Of a stretch of DNA of 6,922 nucleotides, positions 1 through 5,739 are shown piece after piece. The notes beneath the pieces were generated by a model that did no database searches, had not been told where the DNA came from, and saw only the letters and a program-made list of their open reading frames with translations. This DNA comes from Acidimicrobiia bacterium. GTDB lineage: Bacteria > Actinomycetota > Acidimicrobiia > Acidimicrobiales > Ilumatobacteraceae. Location of the stretch: NCBI GenBank assembly GCA_013821025.1, contig JACDHN010000145.1, positions 1-6,922 on the forward strand. Reading direction: 5' to 3'. Numbering within the stretch: position 1 is the stretch's first letter; the number at the start of each line of letters is the position of its first letter. The position numbers were made by a program, and so were the translations under genes.

Positions 1-24
1 GCGTCACCGACGTCCTGATCGGTC

Positions 25-945
25 GTGCCAGAGTTGCCCGAGGTCGAGACGGTCCGGCGAGGTCTTGTTGACACCATCGTCGGTCGGCGCATAGATGGCG
101 TCGCTGTCACCGGCATGCGCACCGTACGCCGCACGTCAGCGGAAGCGGTCTACGACGGGCTCATGGGCACGACGCCCGTCGCCGTGCGGCGTCGCGGCAA
201 GTACCTGACGGTGGAGCTGGACTCGGGATACCACGTCATGATCCATCTGCGCATGAGCGGCCAGCTGTTGTGGGTGCCAGCGGACGCCGACGAGCCCGTG
301 CACACGCATGTCGCCGTGACGTTCGGCGGCAAGCCGGCGCGCCGTCTGCTGTTCGTCGATCCACGCACGTTCGGTGAGGTCGTGGTGTACGACCCGGCCG
401 ATGTCGCCGCCGAGATCCCCGAGCTACACCGATTGGGCGTCGACCCGATCGCCGACGTGTTCGACCGTCCGGTGCTGGCTGCGATCCTGCGCCACCGATC
501 CCGCCGCATGAAACCGTTGCTCCTCGACCAGCACCTGATCGCCGGCATCGGCAACATCTACGCCGACGAGATCCTCCACCGGGCCGGCGTCCACCCCGAG
601 GCGATCTCATCGCGGTTGTCGCCGTCGTCCGTGACCCGGCTGCACGAGGCGATCGGGACGATTCTGGCCACAGCGGTCGAACACCGCGGCTCGACGCTCG
701 CCGACGCCCGCTACGTGGACCTGTTCGGCGCGCCGGGCGCCTACCGGGAGCGTCACCGTGTCTATGGCCGCGCCGGGGAACGCTGTCTCACATGTGGGCG
801 CGGCGTCATCAGACGCCTGACCGAGACCGGTCGCGCCACCGCCTACTGCCCTGTCTGCCAACGCCGCCCCTTCAAACCGCAGCGCTCGCGTGCAGCTCGG
901 GTCGAAAGCCGTGAACCAACGCCGCCGCCGACGAGGGGGGCGTGA
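25..945 (+). CDS. mutM: Formamidopyrimidine-DNA glycosylase (Fpg/MutM)
   Basis: Base-excision-repair enzyme that removes oxidised purines such as 8-oxoguanine and formamidopyrimidines, then cleaves the abasic site by beta,delta-elimination. The 306-residue product has every family landmark. The N-terminus is MPELPEVETV, with the catalytic Pro2 and Glu3; Lys59 lies in RRRGKYL. HLRMSG is at 74-79 and DPRTFGE at 112-118. The helix-two-turn-helix spans about 166-191 (DQHLIAGIGNIYADEILHR, Asn177). The C-terminal zinc finger has Cys254, Cys257, Cys275 and Cys278, with the DNA-binding Arg270 in GRATAYC. The GTG start is fixed because Pro must be residue 2. No Shine-Dalgarno is visible, but only 24 bases precede it, and an in-frame TGA at 16-18 could end an upstream gene, so expression may depend on an operon outside the window. 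A basic, Pro-rich tail of about 25 residues follows the finger and overlaps the convergent gene by 74 bp. Confidence 0.97.
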   Translation: MPELPEVETVRRGLVDTIVGRRIDGVAVTGMRTVRRTSAEAVYDGLMGTTPVAVRRRGKYLTVELDSGYHVMIHLRMSGQLLWVPADADEPVHTHVAVTFGGKPARRLLFVDPRTFGEVVVYDPADVAAEIPELHRLGVDPIADVFDRPVLAAILRHRSRRMKPLLLDQHLIAGIGNIYADEILHRAGVHPEAISSRLSPSSVTRLHEAIGTILATAVEHRGSTLADARYVDLFGAPGAYRERHRVYGRAGERCLTCGRGVIRRLTETGRATAYCPVCQRRPFKPQRSRAARVESREPTPPPTRGA

Positions 946-1540
946 GCACCCTCACCTGTTCGCCGCGCACTCGCCGCCGCGGGTCGACCCAGCCGCCGAA
1001 CGTGAACCGCATCGCCCGGTCGTCCACGAGCAGGCGGGGAGCGTCCTGTCCGTCCACGACGACGGAGCCGTCGGGAAGGTCGGCGCAATCCGCCGTCCAC
1101 AGTTTGCGGTCCGCGGCGCGGTCGATGCCTCGTCCGCGGTTCAGTCGCTCTGCGCCCAGCAACCGGTTCAGTTCGCTCGCGCCGAGTCGGCCAGCGCCGA
1201 GCCGGTCAGCGCCCCGCCGACCAGCGCCGGGCCGACCCGTGGTCACGGCGTCCCGGTAGGACTCGTAGGCCGATCGCCGGCATAGCCCGCAAGGGCGGTG
1301 ACCGGCTGCCAGGGCGACGGCGTCGTCGAGGAAGAAGATCGGAGTCCACCGGTTCGGGGCGGCCAGGGGGGACTTCCAGTCCCTGCACTCGGTGACGCAG
1401 GTGATCCACAGGTTGCCGCGGTGGTGGCGCACCACGTCGCCGGCGTCGTTCACGAGACAGCCCCGATTCCCGGTGAACAGGCCCCGCCCGCCGGCCGCGT
1501 GCAGGTCGCCCCACGGGTCCACCCTGTTCCTTCTCGGCAT
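872..1540 (-). CDS. Uncharacterised 'MPRRN' family protein with GHRPCxxCRR motif
   Basis: A 222-residue protein of unknown function. From memory I recognise a family, usually labelled hypothetical in actinobacteria and other bacteria, that begins MPRRNRV and carries RGLFTGNRGCL (20-29), LWITC (44-48), FFLDDAVALAAGHRPCGLCR (69-88) and a C-terminal VLTPPS (198-203) followed by GFRPELH. I infer a metal-binding site from Cys28, Cys48, Cys52, Cys84 and Cys87. FFLD...AGHRPCxxC resembles the FF...AGFRPCKRC segment of the Ada N-terminal zinc domain, but homology is unproven. Residues 105-124 form an alanine/glycine/arginine-rich pentapeptide repeat, probably a lineage-specific linker. The start at 1540 is chosen over the upstream one at 1636 because the conserved N-terminus begins there and GGAGG lies 5 nt before the ATG. 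No signal peptide or membrane segment is seen, so it is probably cytosolic. It is 26 bp downstream of the lipoprotein gene, suggesting co-transcription, and its 3' end overlaps fpg. Confidence 0.85.
   Translation of the reverse strand: MPRRNRVDPWGDLHAAGGRGLFTGNRGCLVNDAGDVVRHHRGNLWITCVTECRDWKSPLAAPNRWTPIFFLDDAVALAAGHRPCGLCRRSAYESYRDAVTTGRPGAGRRGADRLGAGRLGASELNRLLGAERLNRGRGIDRAADRKLWTADCADLPDGSVVVDGQDAPRLLVDDRAMRFTFGGWVDPRRRVRGEQVRVLTPPSSAAALVHGFRPELHASAAV
1169..1239. repeat. Short 15-bp tandem repeat inside the MPRRN gene
   Basis: Three clear 15-bp units at 1189-1203, 1204-1218 and 1219-1233 share a CAGCGCC core. A degenerate unit lies on the left (about 1174-1188) and a partial one on the right (1234-1239). 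On the minus strand they encode the pentapeptides GAGRR, GADRL, GAGRL and GASEL (residues 105-124); GAERL recurs at 129-133. The unit length is a multiple of three, so changes in copy number keep the frame. Confidence 0.7.
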
Positions 1541-1566
1541 GGGCGCCTCCGGCCACCCCCCGCCGA

Positions 1567-2469
1567 TCAGAAGCTCGGCGAAGACGTGATCGTGAACAAT
1601 GTCGAGCTGTCGGGGTCGATGGTGAGACGCACCCACCGCACCGTCGGGTTGCCATACACCTCGACGCGCCGGAAGTTGTTGACCGTAGAGCCTGAAACCG
1701 TCTTCATCGGCTTGTCGTTGTGGTAGACGTGGCCGTCGCCATGCACGTAAAGCACCGATCCCGCGAAGTTCGTCGTCTCCTCGCGTAGCGCCTGGAAGAT
1801 GCTTTCGTAGGCGCCCTTAGCGCCCTCGGCGGCGGTGATCTTCAGACTGGCGTGGCCTAGAAGGACGATGCCCTTATCACCTCGGGACCTGGCAACGTCG
1901 AAGGCCTGTCTCATCCAGCTGATGGTCGCCTTGCGGCGAGCGGTCTGCTCGGTGCTGTTGGCCGCGCCGTCGTTGCTCCCGACGACATGGAGGGTGGCGA
2001 ACGTGACGGGCCCGTTGCTCCAGCGCGTGTTCTCGGGGTAGCCGAGGCTGTCCTGGGACGCCAGCGGCATCGTTGTGTCACCCCGCGACTCGGTGCCGGT
2101 GCCCCGGTACACGAGCTGACGGATCCGCGCCAACCGCGTCGTCGGCGAGTTGGCGCAGTCGGTCCACTCGTTGTCGCCAGGTGTGTAGACGAGCGGCCGC
2201 TCGAAGCGGTCGAAGCGGCCAATGTTCTCGGTGACCTGAGCATCGGTACACGTCGAGGTCTGGGCTTGGAAGTCACCGACGTGGACCGAGAAGGCGACGT
2301 CGTCGGCATTGATGTTGTCGATCAACCGGTCGTACTTCACCTCGTTCGACTCGGTATACGGGACGTCGCCGAACAACGCGACCCGATAGGGCGCACAGCC
2401 CGCAAGAGTCGCCATGATGGCCGCGACGGCCGTTGCCTTCAGGACTCCACGAACATGATTCCGCCACAT
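1567..2469 (-). CDS. Calcineurin-like metallophosphoesterase lipoprotein
   Basis: Predicted secreted, lipid-anchored phosphoesterase of 300 residues. A basic N-terminus and hydrophobic segment (about 10-22) end in the lipobox LAGC, with Cys25 as the likely lipidated residue. The metal-site motifs occur in the expected order: FGDVPY (Asp35), HVGDF (His63, Asp66), TPGDNEWTDC (Gly98-Cys105, the counterpart of GNHE), LLGHAS (His206) and HGDGHVYH (243-250, the counterpart of GHxH). The family fold carries a two-metal centre that hydrolyses phosphomonoesters or diesters; the substrate here is unknown. The start at 2469 is preferred over the upstream one at 2523 because GGAAGG lies 9 nt before it and it leaves a standard short lipoprotein signal. 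The gene runs opposite to fpg and the integrase remnant and is 26 bp upstream of the MPRRN gene. Its neighbours leave open whether it came in with the mobile element. Confidence 0.88.
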   Translation of the reverse strand: MWRNHVRGVLKATAVAAIMATLAGCAPYRVALFGDVPYTESNEVKYDRLIDNINADDVAFSVHVGDFQAQTSTCTDAQVTENIGRFDRFERPLVYTPGDNEWTDCANSPTTRLARIRQLVYRGTGTESRGDTTMPLASQDSLGYPENTRWSNGPVTFATLHVVGSNDGAANSTEQTARRKATISWMRQAFDVARSRGDKGIVLLGHASLKITAAEGAKGAYESIFQALREETTNFAGSVLYVHGDGHVYHNDKPMKTVSGSTVNNFRRVEVYGNPTVRWVRLTIDPDSSTLFTITSSPSF

Positions 2470-2510
2470 TTGTTGACACCTTCCCTCTACCGGAGGGCGC
2501 CTATCGCTGC

Positions 2511-2543
2511 TCCGCGAGTTCATCCTCGCCCACAGCTCGCGGA
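2511..2543. promoter_or_regulatory. 8-bp inverted repeat upstream of the lipoprotein gene (possible operator)
   Basis: TCCGCGAG (2511-2518) and CTCGCGGA (2536-2543) are perfect inverted copies 17 nt apart, 42-74 bp upstream of the metallophosphoesterase ATG on the minus strand. A further TCGCGG lies at 2553-2558. The position suits a repressor or activator site, but I see no convincing -10/-35 pair, and in GC-rich DNA such a palindrome may be coincidental. Confidence 0.3.
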
Positions 2544-2601
2544 ATTGTCGATTCGCGGCGCTCGGTATCCGGTTGGAAACTTCTCATCGCCACCTCACCA
2601 C

Positions 2602-2886
2602 GACCTGGTTGTCACGGAACCAGATGGCTCACCCGTACACCCGCAGGTGTTCTCCCGCCGGTTCGGCACCATTGCCAAGTCTGCAGGTCTGCCGATGATC
2701 CGCCTGCACGATATTCGCCACAGCTATGCGACAGCCGCGCTGGCTGCGGGCGCAGGGTTGAAGGTGGTGTCACAGCGTCTCGGGCACGCTGACGTGGGAG
2801 TGACGCTCAGGGTGTACGCCCATGTACTGGCGGGCGACGACGAGGCGGTTGCCAATCTCGTGGCAGCGGCAATCACCGGCAGCTGA
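2602..2886 (+). pseudogene. C-terminal remnant of a tyrosine recombinase (phage-type integrase)
   Basis: About 95 codons of the catalytic C-terminus of a tyrosine recombinase, beginning near DLVVTEPDGSPVHPQVFSRR. It keeps the second half of the active site: the HxxRH box in RLHDIRHSYAT, the LGHA histidine and the Tyr nucleophile in LRVYAHVL. It ends at TGA 2884-2886. The core-binding domain and the first catalytic Arg are absent. The frame stays open upstream to 1987, but that stretch is antisense to the lipoprotein gene and does not look like an integrase, so I place the break near 2590-2602. No convincing start or Shine-Dalgarno precedes it. It points toward the 3' end of tRNA-Cys 60 bp away, the usual layout of an integrase beside a tRNA attachment site. 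It is most likely the decayed end of an integrated phage, plasmid or island; a working recombinase is very unlikely. Confidence 0.85.
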
Positions 2887-2892
2887 GAGTTC

Positions 2893-2911
2893 TGTGACCA
2901 TTTTGTGACCA
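2893..2911. repeat. Pair of 8-bp direct repeats between integrase remnant and tRNA
   Basis: TGTGACCA occurs at 2893-2900 and again at 2904-2911, separated by TTT (11-bp period, about one helical turn). The pair lies in the 60-bp gap between the integrase stop and the tRNA-Cys 3' end, where integrase or excisionase arm sites are often found. Such a role is inference. Confidence 0.4.
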
Positions 2912-2946
2912 CGGCGACTGGTTAGCGCCTCTGAGCAGGTGTTTGT

Positions 2947-3021
2947 TGGAGGCGACGCCGGGAATCGAACCCGGGTACGGGGCTTTGCAGGCCCCTGCCT
3001 AAGCCACTCGGCCACGTCGCC
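2947..3021 (-). tRNA. tRNA-Cys (anticodon GCA)
   Basis: Reading the minus strand from 3021, the cloverleaf is complete. The 7-bp acceptor stem pairs GGCGACG with CGTCGCC, and the D arm contains AGTGG. The 5-bp anticodon stem GGGGC/GCCCC encloses the loop CTGCAAA, whose anticodon GCA reads Cys codons. The T arm pairs CCGGG/CCCGG around TTCGATT. The discriminator base is U (plus-strand A2950), as expected for tRNA-Cys, and CCA is encoded at 2947-2949. Total length is 75 nt with CCA. A TATCGT hexamer on the minus strand (3051-3056) is a possible -10. The integrase remnant abuts the 3' end, so this tRNA probably served as an attachment site. Confidence 0.96.
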
Positions 3022-3091
3022 ACAGGTGACTGGGTCACCACGTTGCGGGCACGATACCAGTGGCCCGCGCTCCGGTGGTCAGACTGGAAAC
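3022..3091. promoter_or_regulatory. Divergent tRNA/amidohydrolase intergenic region with two inverted repeats
   Basis: This 70-bp gap separates divergent genes and must hold both promoters. One inverted repeat is GGTGAC/GTCACC (3025-3030, 3034-3039) with a 3-nt loop, only 4 nt from the mature tRNA 5' end. The other is GCGGGC/GCCCGC (3045-3050, 3063-3068) with a 12-nt loop. For the amidohydrolase, CAGACT (3080-3085) is a -10-like hexamer ending six bases before the GTG. For the tRNA, TATCGT on the minus strand (3051-3056) is a possible -10. No clear -35 is visible for either. Confidence 0.4.
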
Positions 3092-4297
3092 GTGACGTAC
3101 AACTCCACCGGGCTGGTCGTGCACGACGCCGACGCCCACATCATGGAGACGCCGAACTGGCTACGGGACCACGCCGACCCCGCGATCCGCGACCGCATCG
3201 AGCCGCTGCGCTACTCGAGTGGTAACGAATTGCGCCAGACCGGCGATCCGGAGGCGCAGCAGATCGACCTCGACGCCTCGTTCGAGCGGCTCAGGGCGCA
3301 CCACGCCTCCGACGAGTACCGGGCGGTCGAGGCCGACGAGATCATGGCCCGAAAGAACTTCGCTGCGACGGGAGCCTTCGTGGCCGAGGATCGGTCGCGT
3401 GCCCTGGACCTGCTCGGCTTCGCCAGCCAGCTCGTGTTCAACACGTTCCACAACCGGCGCCTGCGCGACTGGGAACACTCTGGCGACCAGGAGCTGGCGA
3501 TCGGCGCGGCACGTGCCCACAACCGGGGCATGATCGAGTTCTGCTCATCCGACGCCCGTCTGCTGGCCTCGTGCTACGTACCACTGTGCGATCTGGAACG
3601 AGCCGGCGCGCTTGCCGAGGAGGCGATCGACTTGGGCGCCGCCGCCCTGCTCGTGGCGTCGGGATGCCCACCGGACCACTCCCCCAGCCACATCGCCCTC
3701 GACGCGGTCTGGGGGGCCGCAGCCGAGGCCGGCATCCCGATCGTGTTCCACGTCGGCGGCACCGGCGAACTGCTCGATCCCAACTACTTCGTCAACGGAC
3801 TGCCGGTCCCGCCGGACTTTCACGGTGGTGAGGAGAACTTCCGCTCCGTCGACTACATGGCGATCCCCGGCCCGCCGGCCCAGACCCTTGCCACGATGCT
3901 GTTCGACGGTGTGTTCGAACGCTTCCCCGATCTGCGTGTCGGTGTCATCGAGCAGGGTGCCATCTGGGTGCCGAGCTGGATGCGCCAGATGGAGTCGGCA
4001 TTCGACGCCTTCTCCCGCCACGAGGAGCGCCTTCGCTCACTGTCACTCCGACCCAGCGAGTACGTGCGCCGGCAAGTGCGCTTCACGCCCTACCCCACCG
4101 AGGACGTCGGATGGATCATCGGCCAGGCCGGTCATGAGGTGTGCATGTTCTCGTCCGACTACCCGCACGTGGAAGGCGGCCGCCGACCGATCGAGCGCTT
4201 CGAGGCCTCCATCACCGGCATCGGCGACGACGCACGGCGCGCCTTCTACCACGACAACTTCGCCGACCTGATGGGCCACGCCCTCGCCCCGACCTGA
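3092..4297 (+). CDS. Amidohydrolase family 2 (ACMSD-like) metal-dependent hydrolase
   Basis: A 401-residue cytosolic TIM-barrel hydrolase or decarboxylase of the Amidohydro_2 group, related to aminocarboxymuconate-semialdehyde decarboxylase. The N-terminal metal motif is HDADAHIMETP (11-21; Asp14, His16, Glu19). His220 lies in VFHVGG, the segment IEQGAIWVPSWM is at 286-297, and Asp356 lies in FSSDYPHVEGG (353-363), the conserved barrel-end acid. Substrate and reaction cannot be read from the sequence; many actinobacterial paralogues exist. The open frame continues upstream to 2939, but that part is the tRNA-Cys region read antisense, so it is excluded. I choose GTG 3092, which keeps the conserved N-terminus and has CAGACT six bases upstream, consistent with a leaderless mRNA; GTG 3119 is a less likely alternative. 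The stop codon lies inside the first unit of the 12-bp repeat array leading to the M20 gene. Confidence 0.9.
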   Translation: MTYNSTGLVVHDADAHIMETPNWLRDHADPAIRDRIEPLRYSSGNELRQTGDPEAQQIDLDASFERLRAHHASDEYRAVEADEIMARKNFAATGAFVAEDRSRALDLLGFASQLVFNTFHNRRLRDWEHSGDQELAIGAARAHNRGMIEFCSSDARLLASCYVPLCDLERAGALAEEAIDLGAAALLVASGCPPDHSPSHIALDAVWGAAAEAGIPIVFHVGGTGELLDPNYFVNGLPVPPDFHGGEENFRSVDYMAIPGPPAQTLATMLFDGVFERFPDLRVGVIEQGAIWVPSWMRQMESAFDAFSRHEERLRSLSLRPSEYVRRQVRFTPYPTEDVGWIIGQAGHEVCMFSSDYPHVEGGRRPIERFEASITGIGDDARRAFYHDNFADLMGHALAPT

Positions 4298-4360
4298 GAC
4301 CCGACCGAAGGTCCGACCTGAGACCCGACCGAAGTGCCGACCGAAGTCCCGACCTAAGGT
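4289..4360. repeat. Tandem array of six 12-bp units between amidohydrolase and M20 genes
   Basis: Six contiguous 12-bp units start at 4289, 4301, 4313, 4325, 4337 and 4349, and every one begins CCGACC. The second halves are TGAGAC in units 1 and 3, GAAG plus two bases in units 2, 4 and 5, and TAAGGT in unit 6. Units 1-2 and 3-4 form a 24-bp higher-order repeat with 22 identical bases. The amidohydrolase stop (4295-4297) lies in unit 1, and the same frame meets further stops in units 3 and 6. The last half-unit supplies the TAAGGT next to the M20 start. A small inverted repeat, CGACC/GGTCG around TAA, spans unit 6 and the next two bases. Likely origins are slippage or a repeated protein-binding site; function is unknown. 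Confidence 0.9.
4355..4360 (+). promoter_or_regulatory. -10-like hexamer or Shine-Dalgarno for the M20 gene
   Basis: TAAGGT ends six bases before ATG 4367. It fits a TANNNT -10 for a leaderless transcript, and its AAGG also sits at a normal Shine-Dalgarno distance (7 nt). Sequence alone cannot separate the two readings. No -35 is evident; that region is occupied by the 12-bp repeats. Confidence 0.4.
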
Positions 4361-4366
4361 CGATGC

Positions 4367-5710
4367 ATGCCAGGAGCAGAGGAGTTCGTCGGCCCGTCCA
4401 CCGAGTTGCTGCAGTCGCTGATCCGCAACGAATGCGTCAACGACGGCACGCCCGAGTCCGGCTACGAGACGCGCAACGCCGACCTGCTGCAGATCGTTCT
4501 CGAGGGCGCCGGCCTCGACGTGGCCCGCTTCGAGAACCAGCCGGGACGGGCATCGATCGTCGCCCGTATCGAGGGCTCGGACCCCGACGCCCCGTCGCTG
4601 TGCATGATGGGCCACACCGACGTGGTGCCGGTCAACCTCGACGGCTGGTCCCACGACCCGTTCGCCGGGGACTTGATCGACGGCGAGGTGTGGGGTCGCG
4701 GCGCCATCGACATGCTGAACGTCACAGCCTCCATGGCTGTCGCGTTCCGCCGTCTGGCTGCAGACGGGTTCAAGCCTCGCGGTGACCTGATCTACTTCGG
4801 CGTCGCTGACGAGGAAGCGGGCGGCGACTGGGGTGCCAAGTTCATGGTCGACGAGCACTGGGACGCCGTCGGCGCCGATTACGTCGTCACGGAGCTCGGT
4901 GGCTGGTCGAGCGTCGACTCCCAAGGCACACGGCACGTCAACGTCAACGTCGCCGAGAAGGGGATCGCCTGGACCCGCATCCGGGTGCGCGGAACGCCAG
5001 CCCACGGCTCGATGCCGTACGGCTCGGACAACGCTCTGGTCACGGCAGCCGAGGTGGTGCGCCGGCTCGCCAACTACCGCACGCCGGCGAACTTCGACGA
5101 CATGTGGACAGCTCAGGTGGCACAGATGCAGATCGACGAAGACCTCAAGGCGGCGCTGACCGACCCCGCTCGTATCTGGGACGCCTTCTCATCGCTTCCT
5201 CAGGCCGCCGCCCGGATCGCCCACGCCTGCACCCACACGACGATCTCACCGAACGTGGCCCACGGCGGTCAGAAGACGAACACCATCCCAGACATCATCG
5301 ACCTCGACGTCGACATCCGTCTCGTGCCGGGCGAGACGCACGCCACGGCCGATCACTACCTGAGCGAGGCGCTCGGCGACCTTGCCGACCGCGTCGAGAT
5401 CTCCAGCTTGCAACAGTCCCCGCCGACCACGTCGCCCACAGGCAATGCGCTCTGGTCAGCCATCGCCAAGCGCGCCCAGGTCGCATACCCGGGCGCCGAG
5501 CTGCAGCCGGGGCTGCTGGTCGGCGGCACGGACGCCCGCTTCTTTCGCGAGAAGGGCTCGATCGCCTACGGCACGGCGCTGTTCTCGCCGAACGTGACAC
5601 TGGAGTCGTTCGGTCAGCGTTTTCACGGCAACGACGAGCGCATCGACATCGAATCACTCGGACTGTCGGGTGAGTTCTGGTACGGCCTGGCCCACGAGAT
5701 GGTCGGCTGA
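4367..5710 (+). CDS. M20-family metallopeptidase (ArgE/DapE/CPG2-like)
   Basis: A 447-residue di-zinc amidohydrolase of the M20 clan, which includes deacylases, dipeptidases and carboxypeptidases. Visible motifs: GHTDVVPV with zinc ligand His83 and Asp85; WGRGAIDM with the bridging Asp115; VADEEAGG with the catalytic base Glu149 and ligand Glu150; TELGG with Glu176; the dimerisation-domain segment RGTPAHGSMP with His213; and FHGNDE with the last ligand His420. All expected metal and catalytic residues are present, so it should be active. The usual MKGG after the bridging Asp is MLNV, a variant seen in part of the family. No signal peptide is present, so it is cytosolic. The exact substrate (acyl amino acid, dipeptide or similar) is not determinable. 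ATG 4367 is chosen for the spacing from TAAGGT; the ATG at 4363 is out of frame. It follows the amidohydrolase by 69 bp, filled mostly by the repeat array, and the pair may share a catabolic role. Confidence 0.94.
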   Translation: MPGAEEFVGPSTELLQSLIRNECVNDGTPESGYETRNADLLQIVLEGAGLDVARFENQPGRASIVARIEGSDPDAPSLCMMGHTDVVPVNLDGWSHDPFAGDLIDGEVWGRGAIDMLNVTASMAVAFRRLAADGFKPRGDLIYFGVADEEAGGDWGAKFMVDEHWDAVGADYVVTELGGWSSVDSQGTRHVNVNVAEKGIAWTRIRVRGTPAHGSMPYGSDNALVTAAEVVRRLANYRTPANFDDMWTAQVAQMQIDEDLKAALTDPARIWDAFSSLPQAAARIAHACTHTTISPNVAHGGQKTNTIPDIIDLDVDIRLVPGETHATADHYLSEALGDLADRVEISSLQQSPPTTSPTGNALWSAIAKRAQVAYPGAELQPGLLVGGTDARFFREKGSIAYGTALFSPNVTLESFGQRFHGNDERIDIESLGLSGEFWYGLAHEMVG

Positions 5711-5727
5711 CCGCCAAAGCGCGTCGC

Positions 5728-5733
5728 TAGCCT
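5728..5733 (+). promoter_or_regulatory. -10-like hexamer for the propeller gene
   Basis: TAGCCT fits TANNNT and ends six bases before the proposed start position 5740, the same geometry as the two upstream genes. A CTGACC at 5707-5712 is a poor -35 candidate with a short 15-bp spacer. The hexamer also contains the TAG that closes the propeller reading frame upstream, so the coding region cannot begin before 5731. Confidence 0.4.
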
Positions 5734-5739
5734 CTCCCC

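Noticed and set aside
1..18. Possible end of an upstream gene (in-frame TGA at 16-18)
   Set aside because: Only five codons are visible, so neither the frame nor a product can be supported.
2483..2497. CCCTC/GAGGG hairpin just upstream of the lipoprotein Shine-Dalgarno
   Set aside because: A 5-bp stem with a 5-nt loop is common by chance in this base composition, and no terminator or riboswitch features accompany it.
1987..2589. Long plus-strand open frame upstream of the integrase remnant
   Set aside because: It is antisense to the well-supported lipoprotein gene and shows no integrase-like sequence; the open frame is a GC-rich shadow.
2939..3091. N-terminal extension of the amidohydrolase frame (51 codons)
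   Set aside because: It is the antisense of tRNA-Cys plus promoter DNA; the family N-terminus starts at the DADAH segment just after 3092.
4295..4360. Stop-codon readthrough or selenocysteine at the TGA codons in the repeat units
   Set aside because: The amidohydrolase is already full length and no SECIS-like hairpin is evident; the repeated TGA comes from the duplicated unit.
4289..4360. CRISPR-like array
   Set aside because: The units are contiguous 12-mers with no unique spacers and no cas genes are present.
4043..5005. 320-codon minus-strand open frame crossing the 12-bp array
   Set aside because: Antisense to the amidohydrolase and M20 genes; the apparent GR-rich repeat is only the array read backwards.
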